A DNA stretch of 64,000 nucleotides. Source: Leucocoprinus leucothites. Taxonomy: Eukaryota; Basidiomycota; Agaricomycetes; Agaricales; Agaricaceae. Location of the stretch: NCBI GenBank assembly GCA_013368445.1, contig JAACJO010000001.1, positions 744,001 through 808,000 on the forward strand. The letters run 5' to 3'. Under the pieces are notes generated by a model. It had not been told where the DNA came from and did not search any database. It was given only the letters and a program-made list of their open reading frames with translations. Below, in pieces: positions 1-11,118 of this stretch. Numbering within the stretch: the stretch's first letter is position 1; each line of letters opens with the position of its first letter. Both the position numbers and the translations under genes were made by a program.

Positions 1-665
1 GGAGGGTGTTTGCGTGCCGCCACAACATCGACCCCGGAGGGATGCCTGAGCTTGTTCGCATGATTGATGGTGACATCTGTCCTTGCCACTCGCTTCTCTT
101 GCTTGACAGTTCGCCCCTTCGCATCCAAGACTCTAATATCCATCTCTACGGTTGATAGGGCTATAGAGGTAACGAGACTTCTAGGAGAGCCATCTTTCTT
201 CTTCGGTGCCTTCGCTGAAACCTTCGCATTTGAAACCAAAGGTGAATTCGGGACATTCGCGATGATTGCGGACAGAGGTACTCTTAAAGGTGTCTCTGGA
301 ATACTCTTCTTCCAGTCGCAGTCCTCCCAGTCATTAAAATCAGATGCAGGGCGCCCCCCAGTCTCCTGAGCCAGGATCTCCGCCAACCTCGTCCCCCGCT
401 TTATACCTTTTCTCGCCGGCGATCCACTGGGCATTACTCGTTGCTTTGTTAGCGATAGCGTTCTCAGTGGGGAAGAAGGTTTCGACCTGATGGCAGATTT
501 GACAGTATTAGGCCCATTCTCGCGGTTCTTCATCCTATGGATGAGAGGTATCCGGTCTGGTTTGTCGGCAGTGCTCGAGGTGGTGTGCTCGGTAGTAGGA
601 GCATCGACAACTCGCTTGGAGCGTTTCCCGTAGACGTTGATTTGTTTCGTTCTTGCAGAGATCAT
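1..665 (-). CDS. Basic nuclear-type protein, N-terminal part (runs off the window), possibly haspin-like
   Basis: A single uninterrupted frame starts at the ATG at 663-665 and stays open for about 221 codons to the window edge, so the gene is partial. The start reads MISARTKQINVYGKRSKRVV. Residues 4-8 (ARTKQ) equal the first five residues of the histone H3 tail, followed by a basic YGKRSKR patch. The rest is rich in Ser/Pro and Lys/Arg, which suits a disordered nuclear region. No catalytic domain is inside the window. A YGK/R-type N-terminus ahead of a long basic region recalls fungal haspin-type kinases, but this is family recollection and not shown here. A 5' intergenic stretch with paired CACGTG boxes lies upstream. 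I am confident of the frame but unsure of the identity. Confidence 0.55.
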   Translation of the reverse strand, partial: MISARTKQINVYGKRSKRVVDAPTTEHTTSSTADKPDRIPLIHRMKNRENGPNTVKSAIRSKPSSPLRTLSLTKQRVMPSGSPARKGIKRGTRLAEILAQETGGRPASDFNDWEDCDWKKSIPETPLRVPLSAIIANVPNSPLVSNAKVSAKAPKKKDGSPRSLVTSIALSTVEMDIRVLDAKGRTVKQEKRVARTDVTINHANKLRHPSGVDVVAARKHP

Positions 666-1795
666 AGTTCCTGCGGGTTTGAGTCGAATGAGGTGTGCAA
701 TTGGTCAGATCGCTTTTCCTAAGTGTCTAAGTAGATGCGGACATGAACATGTCAGCAGTTTGATGATAATCAGCAAATCATTACTCACTGGTGGCTACAC
801 AATGTTCGATGATTAGCTGGAGATAACTCAAGCCGTGATGAATACTTGAACCTCTGCTTGGGTTCAAAAGTTGCACCGCAACGAGGCGCGTCTCGTCACG
901 TGTACCACGTGACAGACCAAACCGCCGGACCGGAGCCGGAGCTGTCGACCACCCACTGTTCTCTAGTGGTCGTTATTGCTACCTTGTTTCGCATCGTCTG
1001 CTCGCTCGAAAGCTCCAAAACAGTTTATTCGTATAATTCAGCACTGGTGAACCGCAGAAGTCGATGAAGTCAGAGAGAGGGTAGTCGAAAAGTATATCTC
1101 TGGTGCAGGGGAGTTGACCTAATTAAAGGGCCCTGCCAAAGGCAAGCTCAAATCCATCTGGTCATGGGATGGCCTCAAGAATGAATCGGAATTCAAGCAG
1201 ATTCGAGCCCCGTCGAGCCGCTAACGCGATCATCTCACTCCCTACATGTCAATTTCAACATTCTCCCATCGAATGCGAATAAATTGCCTACTCCAACCTC
1301 TAGGATATTTACCGAGTCTGCGCGCTATCACCGAGCGTTCTATCAAATGCCCAGGAGTCTCCTTCTGACAAGCTATTAGAATGGCAAGAAAAACACGATG
1401 ATTGTATATCTGTCTATTCAAATCCAGGTGTCGAGTGTTTTCATCAACGCGTGACCTCGCAGTGGTTTTGTGCTATTCTACAGGTGAGTGTGGCTACAGG
1501 TAGCTGCTAGATTCGTCTATAATTAACCTGCCTTAGCCAGAGTTGAGCTTGCTGAACGGTGGTGAATTATTGCCATTTTCCAGAGTTCACCCCGCTTTGA
1601 AACCATTGACGGAGCTCTAAACACGAGAATTTTCGCTGGTGTACTATCGCTAAGAAAAGTTAAGGTGTGGGCACCCGATGTTTTCCCGCCCTCTTCCATG
1701 AGCTTCGGACCGTCGGTTCTACCGCTTTATCTTCTCCACCTCCCCACCGTCCCCTTCCAAAGAACACCTGACCTACTTTGCTCTGATGCTATAAA
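666..1795. other. Intergenic stretch between divergent genes
   Basis: This 1.1 kb separates the minus-strand gene ending at 665 from the GH35 gene. Only short frames are present, each broken by stops. It contains two CACGTG boxes near 900, listed separately. No RNA gene or transposon end was recognised. Confidence 0.5.
897..911. promoter_or_regulatory. Paired CACGTG boxes
   Basis: Two perfect CACGTG hexamers occupy 897-902 and 906-911 with three bases between them, forming a near-palindromic block. CACGTG is the core site of bHLH factors such as Cbf1 and Pho4. The pair lies about 230 bp upstream of the ATG of the minus-strand gene and 885 bp upstream of the GH35 gene, so it more likely serves the former. 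Binding is inferred. Confidence 0.4.
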
Positions 1796-4700
1796 ATGAT
1801 GAAGGTAGGCAGACGACCGAGTCTATGCTTGACATTGGTCCTCAATCTGACCATGTTTTCGTCTAGCAGGCTACTCTCCGTCATTTGTGCAGTCTTGGCT
1901 GTTGGACCAAAACACGCTATTGGCGCACATATCCTCTCACTGCGTACCGATGACGGGTATACCTCCCAAGTCCAATGGGATGGCCATTCATTTTCTATCC
2001 AAACCCCCGATCAATCGACACCTCGACGCATATTCCTCCAGTCCGGAGAGTACCACCCTTGGCGATTACCGGTTCCAGAGCTTTGGCCCGACGTCTTCCA
2101 GAAAGCCAAGGCAGCGGGATTGAACAGCATTTCGTTTTACTCGCATTGGGGGATGATGAATCCGAAGGATGGAGTATTGGATATGGAGGGAATCAACAAT
2201 CTTCAGCCATTTTTCGACGCTGCAAAAGAGGCCGGATTGTGGGTCATTGCACGACCTGGGCCATATATCAAGTGCGATTTATTCTTTCTTTTGGAGAACA
2301 AGACCTGAGGCATATTATAGTGCAGAAACGTCTGGAGGTGCAGTCCCAGGGTGGGCCACAACCATCCCTGGTGATCCTTCATGGAATCCATACAATGGAG
2401 AGCTCAGAAGCAATGACACGGCTTTTCACAATTCATGGCAGCTCTACGTTCGTTCGGCAGCTATGCCGAAACATATCATAGCTCATAATGTCTACAGGTA
2501 AAAGGCGTTGCTAGTTTGATCGCGGAGAACCAGATCACAGAAGGGGGGCCTATTATCTTGGTTCAAGTAAGTAACATAATGGACTTAGCTCTACTTGAGA
2601 CTGATCCTATGGTTTCTAGGTTGAGAATGAGTATTATAACGGCCGTCAGTAGCCAATTTGTTTGTTTTGTATGCATTTAGAACTTACGCTCTATACAGCT
2701 GGTCAAAATGAGTACATCCTCGAATTACAGAGCGCTTTTCGCGATGCTGGTATTGTATGTTTTTTGGCCTTTTTCTGCAGAGTCCACTCTGATGCTGAAG
2801 TCCCATCACCTCAGGTCGTCCCGACTTCAGTCAACGATCCCGGTTTATTCAGAAATCTGGTTAATGAGACCAACATCTACACTATTGACGCCTATCCTGT
2901 GAGTGTGGTGGCTCTCTCGTATTCTTGTTTGCTCTCCTAACTATTTTTTCTTGATAGATCGGGATCTCGGCTTGTGCTACTCCTCACACCTGGCGTGACA
3001 TCCCAACAACATGGCGGCCGTACCACGAAACTGTTATGCCAGAGACACCTTTTATGTTCACAGAGTTCGTATATCCATTTTTGACTTCGAAGATAAATCC
3101 TTCCCCCGTTCCGGCACTATGCTAGGTTCCAAGGCGGGTCAGTATTTCTCTCACCGAACAACGAAGTTGAACATTTCTCACGCCGTACGAAAATAGCGCC
3201 TTCAACGCATGGGCATCTCCCGTTACTTATGATACATGTAGGGAGTTCACGGGTCCCAAGTGAGTGCTTAACGCTCGGTTCAAAACCTATGGCAAAGCCG
3301 AATTCGCTGACTGTCCCCTAAGCTTCCAGAGGGTGTTTTATCACCAGCTATGGGCTCAGGGTGTCACGGCTTCGAACTTTTACATGTTCTTCGTGCGTTC
3401 TACTTATGTCGTGCTTCTACCTCATCTGACATTCTAGAAAAGGGAGGCACCAATTGGGGTCAAGTGTCATATCCAAGTAAGTAGATGCTTTCAGACATGG
3501 ACCCCAGGATATCTTAGAATTATTTACCTACCTCCCACAGTGGCCTATACAAGTTACGATTATGGTGCTGCCATCACGGAGAGTCGTGAGCTGACGACAA
3601 AATACGACGAGCTGAAGTTGCAGTCTTTCTTCCTTCGCTCAGTGCATGATCTATACAAGACAGATCTTATTGGTTCGTCCCTTCTCAAAGTATCGCATTG
3701 CATGATTGAAAATTTGCATGTTTCTAACAGTGAACGGTACCAATCTCACTACAAACCCGAGTATCTACACGACTTGGCTTCAAAATCCTGATACCCATAC
3801 GAGCTTCTACATCACGCGTCAGGTCAATGCTAGTTGGGAGTAAGCTCATCAGTGCTGCGATGAAGTTACAATATTAACAATGATAAAGTGACGTACGAAA
3901 CTATAAACTTCATATTGACGATGCAACCGTCCCTCAACTCGACGGTGACCTTATTCTCAACGGACGCGACTCTCGCGTCATTGCGTATGTATAGGCACAT
4001 ACCGGCGTGTATGGAAATTAACAGCTGACGTATTTTCACTATCCAGTGCTAACATGGCCTTCGGCAACAAGTCGAAGCTCTTGTACTCAACGGCACATAT
4101 TATGACGGCACTTACTGTGGATGGAACGGATGTGCTGGTAATCTATGGTGATGTTGGACAAACAGCCGAGCTTGCTTTCCCTACTGGATCATCTGCAAGT
4201 GTGAAGGTCGAAGGCTTGAGCGTCAAGACGCGTGTCGTCAGAGTCGGTCACCTTGATTCATCATTCACTCCCTTTGCTCATCATAAACCTTATATCAGGG
4301 TCAAGCGGTCGTTAATTTCAAGTTCTCCTCCGGCATCCATACCGCTCAGATCACCGGTACGAACATGGCTATCAAAGTTATCATCGCCGACTATGCCACC
4401 GCCACGACATTCTGGCAACCCATTATCACTGGCCAAGGGACTTTCGGAAACTACGCAGACATAGGTGGTACTACTCCTGTTCTTGTCGTCGGGCCTTACC
4501 TCGTTCGCAACGCTACTCTCCATGACCAAACCCTCTCCATCACTGGCGACCTCAACAGAACCACAACGCTTCAAGTCTTCGGGCCGAGTTCAATCAACCG
4601 CGTTCAGTGGAATGGGCAAGATCTGAAATTGTCTAAAACTATGTGGGGATCACTATCGGCTACTCTTCCTGGTCCAACCGGGACCTCTGTGTCCCTGCCT

Positions 4701-6180
4701 TCACTGGAGGATTTGACTTGGAAATTCGCAGACTCCCTACCAGAGATTAAGGACAAGTATGATGACAGTAAATGGGTTGATGCTGACCACATGACTACCA
4801 CAAGCAAGTTCCCTCGCTACTACGGTGGTCCCTGGAATTTGAGTGTTGCTAGCGACTATGGCTACCATGTACGTGATACTTTATCCACTCCATCATATTT
4901 GTTAAGTTAACCGAATTGCCAAGGTTGGCAACATCCTTTGGCGAGGTCATTTCAACGGTGCTGGGCAAAAGGCAGTTAATTTGTCGATTTCTGGAGGCCA
5001 CAACTTCGCTGCCTCTGCCTGGCTGAACGATGCCTTTTTGGGAGCAATGGAGGGTTTTGTACCAACTCAAAACGCGTCGTGGCCGTACCCTGACGGTGCA
5101 CTGAAAGAGGGGGATGATAACGTTATCACGATTTTGCAAGAGTGAGTATGGTCCTTCCACTAGTGAGCCGGAATGAAACTAACGTTGTGCAAGTCACATG
5201 GGTTTCAACCTAGCGGGTTGGTTTTTCAGACTCTTGTGATTACCAAGAGCTTTGATTTGACTAATCCGATGAACCTAGGTCAAATCGTTTGCTGTACTCC
5301 TGGTGGCCGCCAGCGGGACATCCAGTCTCCCCGAGGAATTGAAGTGTGTATGAACTTTCTTACCCAAGGTTGTTATTCCTCACATCCGAAATTACAGGGA
5401 TACTATCTTCTGGGCGAGGACGCCAACCCGAATGTTACCCAATTCTCTAGCTGGAAGATTCAGGGCAACTTTGGAGGAGAGGATTATCCTGATAAAACTC
5501 GCAAGATCTTCAACGAAGGTGACTATTTTTTCCCTGGCCTTGAATCCGACTCATGTCTGTGTCCAACTAGGTGGTCTGTTTGGCGAGGTCAGTAAGCGCT
5601 AGTAGCTCGTAGAACTTTCACATTCAAATCCTAAAACACACAGCGCATGGGCTACCATCTTCCGGGTTTCGACGACTCCAAGTGGGAAACAAGATCCCCC
5701 TCTAAAGGTCTTGACGCCCCCGGAGTACGTATTTCTACATCTGCGTCCAGTCACAGACTGATCAACTCTGTCCAGGTGGGATGGTTCCGAACAACATTCG
5801 ATCTGGATCTTCCCGAAAACCACGACGTGCCTATATCCTTTGTCTTCGCTGATACTCCTGGTGCCTATCGAGGTGGGTCATATCTATCGCTCGTAAACAC
5901 CTCATTGTCCTCATTGTTCGAAGCTCAGCTGTATGTCAACGGGTGGCAGATGGGTAAGCGAGCTGCAAACCTTGGGCCTCAAAATATCTTTGTCGTCCAA
6001 CCAGGAATTCTCAACCTCCATGGGACGAACACACTCGCTGTGTCATTGTGGAGCATGGGTACGGCACCTGAAGATCTAGCCATACCATCGCTGGAGTTGA
6101 TTTCGACTGGGGTATATACCGGTGGTCCAGGACCGGTCAGTCAGGATAATCCTAGTTGGACCGATCGACAAGCATGGTGA
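1796..6180 (+). CDS. Secreted GH35 beta-galactosidase
   Basis: This is a GH35 enzyme that removes terminal beta-galactosyl residues from plant-wall polysaccharides or lactose-like sugars, probably outside the cell. After splicing, the protein opens with a hydrophobic signal segment; the ATG at 1853 is an equally good start and gives a tidier signal peptide. The catalytic barrel shows GEYHPWRLPVP, the intron-split GPYI/NAETSGG, VENEY (the Glu expected as acid/base) and FTEFQGG (the Glu expected as nucleophile), then YMFFGGTNWG and YTSYDYGA. The C-terminal beta domains include GNFGGEDYPD and the jelly-roll motif QLYVNGWQMGK. I count about 23 introns of 41-65 bp, and the frame can be followed across all of them to the TGA at 6178-6180. 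The gene looks intact and converges on the GH3 gene. Confidence 0.93.
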
Positions 6181-6887
6181 TAGCGAAAAATTGTAACAAG
6201 TAATTAGAAAGCGCTAAAGTCATTTTTGCTCTCAGATTGACTCCGAGTCTGAGTGTAGTTTTGATTGACGTGAGATGGTTGAGATCCTTCACAGGATGAA
6301 CTTCGAGTGTTTGCAGTGACCGAACTTGTTTCTTGACCAAATCACACAAGACTAGATTCACTCGGGCATAGGCTGGTCCCCAAACACGACAATATCAAAC
6401 GTGGCCCCCATCCCTACAATTACCGTATAAACTATTTAAAAACCGTTTACCATCTTCTCGTCAGCCACAAATCCTTCCGAACTCAGTACTGGTAAAGACT
6501 GACAATATATGTTCCTCGGCGCTCGGCGACGTTTCTGGCATCGCTTTTGCGGAAGGGCTCATGCAACATGTTTCAATCCTTAGATCACCTTGCAACCAAA
6601 GTCTCAGAGATCTGGTTGCATTTTAGCCGGCAGTGGCCCCTAGCTGCGTGGGTCGTTGACAAGGCCCATCAAACGACACGTAGAATGCCCATACATCCGA
6701 AGTACTTTTTCATTTCGCGGCTGCGATCACACAACCTGGTCAGAATGGTTCCTTGGAAGCCGGCGTGACAAGTCAAACAAGACGTTGAAGCGGGATGCAT
6801 TCCGCGGCCCCTAGCATGTTATAATACACGACAAATAAATTTATCAGTTACTTAGAGACTCAGTTCCACAAACTCGGCAGTATTGTA
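6181..6887. other. Shared 3' intergenic stretch of convergent GH35 and GH3 genes
   Basis: About 700 bp lies between two stop codons and carries the 3' ends of both glycosidase genes. A 73-codon open frame at 6547-6768 has no recognisable motif. I see nothing else here. Confidence 0.5.
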
Positions 6888-9800
6888 TTACAGCCCATTC
6901 CAAGTGAGAGTCTTTCTCAGCTCGACAGCTCCTTTCAACTTCAAATCACTTGAAGAGGCGGCAACATGAACCGTAAAAACTCCCTTCTCGGCAATCCAAT
7001 GACCAGCCCTGTCATCGTAGAACCCAAGGGCTTCCCTGTCTAGATCCAGCGTGACTACCTTGTTTTCTCCGCCAGCAAGTGACACTTTAGTGAAAGCTTT
7101 GAGCTCTTTCACTGGGCGAGGAAGCGACGATTGATCATCAGAAATATACACCTGAACAATTTCTTGGCCAGAAATATTGCCGGTATTTGTTACTTTCAGT
7201 GTTACACTGAACTTGCCATCGTCTGAAGTGGTTGAAGTCTTGAGGTCGGAATATTCAAAACTAGTGTACGAAAGACCGAATCCGAAGGGGAACAGAGGTG
7301 CAAGATTCCGGATTTCATAACTGCGGTAGCCAACGAATATACCCTTGTCGAAGGTACCATGGCCGTCAGCATTCCTAACCATCGGTAAATGGGGAATAGC
7401 CTGTAACATACTTCGTTGTAAAGGATCTTTCCGAGTTCTTGGCCCTTATCACCGTAGGACGGATATGCCGGGGAATCCTCAAGGCGCCGGCTACATTATT
7501 TCGTTGAATGCCGTGCCAAAGTTAGGTGCAATAGAGACTTACGGGAACGTGAGCGGAAGTTTTCCTGAAGGATTCACCTTGCCGAAAAGAACATCGGCCA
7601 GGGCATTGCCAAGCTCATTGCCACCAAAGAACGCCTACAGTGAAGTTCAGAATGATCCATATTATGTACTGTGGCTGGGTTGGGCTTACCTGGACGAGGG
7701 TATTCGCCTCCAAAATCCAAGGCATGGTTACGGGAGTGCCAGTCTGATTGACGACAATAGTATTAGGATTTGCCTTCAAAACCTCGAAGACGAGATTATC
7801 TGTAAGGCCGGGCAAGCTAAAGCAAGTCAAAATTGATGACTCTCGACATGGGACGAAACGCGACCTACTCCATATGAGGCCTATCGAATCCTTCACTCTC
7901 CAGGCTGTCAGTGTCCATCAGCTTTTGTCACACTCTTCAAGACAAGCCAGGACTTACTCGTGGTTCAAACCAATTATCAGAACAACGACTAGGGCACCAA
8001 CATGAGTCATCTACCAGAATCTGGGAGGAAAGGTCCTTACCATCGGCCTGTTTGGCCAGCTGTGCCGCATGTGCAAGTTCAGCTTGGGGATCAACCTTAC
8101 GAGCACCTCCAAGCCGAAGTCCACCCCAGGTTTTGAACGGAGATCCGCGTTGAGCAAGATCTGTATTTGTAAGACGAATCTCAAGTTCGTACGATTGTCC
8201 GGCCTTCAAGCCAGGGATGACTGCCTTCAGATCGACCGTACCCAAGGCGAAGAACGAATCGCCTTGCTCGGGGTTAGTGCTCAAATCGATGACAAGTTTT
8301 TTGTCAAGGAACAAGTTCGCTTTCCCAGCTACATTGAGACTCAACTCCCAATCACCGTTTTCGTCGGGGATGAAGGTGGTCGAGAACTTTAAATGACCGA
8401 GATCAGAATCTGGTAATAACAAAACGAAAGGACACTCACCTTTAACCAGCAAGTGTAATTCACTTTCTCATCCTACAACACTGCATTAGTTGAGAAAGAG
8501 GGTGAGAAGAGAGTACTCACGATATGATCCATCATGAAGCATTCTGTAGATTGGGTGGTGGTTGACCAAACTGGACCGGCCAGCGATGCAGAGAAATTAG
8601 GAGCGGTGTTCATGAAGTCGCTTGCTGGACCCTCGTTCCAGAACTCTATAAGGGCACCGGGAGTTTTATCCGCAAGTTGGATGAGAGAGTTGAGGAGAGG
8701 TAAATATTTATGGGTGGTTGCACCAATGGTATATGTGACCTCAGCTCCAATCTCCCCGGCCGCCGCTTGAATGCCTTCAAGAGGCGAGACCGCATACGTG
8801 GACAGTAAGCGGGCTGAGCCTCCGCCAGAAGTCATGGCAATGGCGGCATTAGGGCCAATCACTGCGATCTTCTTGACTTGGTTAGAAAGGGGTAAGAGTT
8901 TTTTCTCGTTCTTCAGAAGAACGATGGCATCCTGGGCGGCTTTTCTTAAAACTTGTCGTTGCTCGGGAGTATCGACAAAACCTTCTTCCACATCAAAAGG
9001 AACTCCCGATTCAATTCCCTTTTTGACGAGTTCCAAAACCTGAAGGAACACTTGGGTACAAGGTTGGCCTGAAAAAAAAATAACCTACCTTACGAGCTCG
9101 AGCATCTAGGTCCGACTCAAATATTTTCTCGGCAACCAACGCCCTTCCAAGTGCCTTTCCGCGCATAACAGATGGTCCGCTAAGGACATTTCAGCTCGGA
9201 TCGCCTTTGAAAACGGAAAGGAATCATACGGCATTTCAAGGTCTAGTCCAGCTTTAATGCTCTCGGAGGTGCTGTACACACCAATCCAATCGCTCATAAT
9301 CATCCCTGAAATCATGGTGAGCTAGTTGTCACATTGATTACCGTGAACACGCACCATCAAAACCCCATTCCTATTGTGATATTAATAGACGCTAAAGGGA
9401 ATTTAATAAAAACCTCACTTTGCGCAGGATATCATCCAGGAAATACTTGCTTTCGGAGACATGGAGGCCATTGACACGATTGTAGCTAGTACGGCGTGAA
9501 TGAATGTAGAAGGTACATACGAACCCCACGTACGCGGACATAACGGCCCAAGGTTTGGAGTTTTTAATTGCAATCTGGAACGGCTTAAGGTAGATCTCTC
9601 GTAGAGCTCGTTCGCTGACTTCGCCTATTGAATCAAAATCTTCAATATAAATTCACATATACTAGTAGCAGAAGATACGAACTGCTGATCGAAAACCTGT
9701 GATTTTGTTCAGCTTGGTTGATCGTCACTATGTTAATCTATCGCACCTCTGGAACTCTTGGTCGTTAGCCACAAAATGTTTGATGGTGGCACTGATCCCT

Positions 9801-10435
9801 TTGGACTGTAGACCATTTATGTAGGCCGAAGCGATCATTCCATTCAGGTGAGGATCTTCAGCAAAGGACTCAAAGCCTCGACCACCCAGAGGGGACCTCT
9901 GCGTGTTAACGGTCGGTGCCAATAGAACATGAACACCTGTCGAAAAGTATAGTTAGCAATGCACTAAGAAGGAGCATGGGGAAAACCAAACCTTTTGCAC
10001 GAGCTTCATCACCAAGAGCCTCTCCTACGCGTCGAGCGAGGTCAACGTCGAAAGAGGATCCAAGGCCCGTGGAGCACGGAAAGCAACTTGAGGGTGTCCC
10101 ATTAAAAACTTGTATGTGTCGTCATCCGATGTACACCATGTCACGGATTAATTATAATTATACGCACAGAAAGAACCACGAACACCGTTGGGACCTGGTC
10201 ATAAAATGTGAATTTGAAGAAGGAATGTTATCATTTAGAAAGAAACATACCATCGCTAAGTTTGATCGATGGAACGCCAGCCTGGGATACCGGCTCAGTG
10301 TTCCACCATCCCTAGTAGCCAGTTCAGCAATTGATGTGCAAAAGCCGTTGAACCTACCAGTCCAGTAAGAAGTCGGATTTTATCCGACACGGTCAGTTTC
10401 GCAAGAGCTGCTTCCACGTTGAATTCGGTAGCCAT
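6888..10435 (-). CDS. GH3 beta-glucosidase with PA14-type insert, no signal peptide
   Basis: This is a GH3 beta-glucosidase, cleaving beta-glucosides such as cellobiose. The N-terminus [19 protein letters not shown] has no signal peptide, as in intracellular fungal GH3 enzymes. Ordered motifs after splicing are [55 protein letters not shown], then [11 protein letters not shown], which carries the Asp nucleophile. Next come the linker [10 protein letters not shown] and the second domain ([19 protein letters not shown]). Around 7940-8450 is a PA14-like insert ([20 protein letters not shown]), and the fibronectin-III-like C-terminal domain ([16 protein letters not shown]) follows. Roughly nine or more short introns break the gene, and I see no frame disruption. 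It faces the GH35 gene tail to tail, so the two glycosidases are neighbours but do not share a promoter. Confidence 0.92.
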
Positions 10436-11118
10436 AGTACAAGGGGGACCACAGAGCACGAAGATGGAAAGTGAGTTTGTTGTAGGCCTGGGAGCAGGAT
10501 CTCATATAGGTCGGATAAACTTCGGCAAAACGAAGCAGCCTGAGTGTCATAGGATCCTAACTCAAGGCACCTGACTCGAAAAACCGCTACCTTTGTTTCG
10601 AGCGAAGGTGTTCGTGTAAGTTCGTGTATCAGCCGTGAGTCTTTGAGCGGCTTGTCTGACAAATATAAAATCCTTTCCCCGGTATCCGAGCCACGACAAC
10701 CTGGAAACTGTAGTCAGAAAAACGAGTAAACTGATTTAATTTAGTGACAAGAACCTTCCCCATCCTCCAACTGCATGGTTACCCAAACTAGTCGATAAGC
10801 AGTGTTAACAACTCCTCGTCTGCTTCATCGAGAGAACCAAGCAACGAGAGGAGCCCCAGAAAAGATGCCGTCGCTTACTCCAGGAGCTGTAGGTGAAATC
10901 CCGAAATAAAAGAGGTCGTGGTTTCAAATTCTAGCTTACTTTCGTTGGCCGAGGTGACACACGTGACAGCTCCGTACGCGATCACCGATGACCCTAAGTA
11001 CAAGCAGGCTTTGTGTCTACCAGTCCTGAAAGTGAGCTCGTGGTATGACCACGAGTCGTGCTTTGTGAAGAGCTCTGTTCCTGGTTAATTTCTAATTCCT
11101 TGAAATCAATGTTTGCCA
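10436..11118. other. Divergent intergenic stretch between GH3 and MLH3 genes
   Basis: About 680 bp separates the two start codons and should hold both promoters. A CACGTG hexamer lies at 10960-10965, about 155 bp upstream of the MLH3 ATG. The 89-codon minus-strand frame at 10393-10662 only overlaps the GH3 first exon and has no recognisable motif. Confidence 0.45.
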
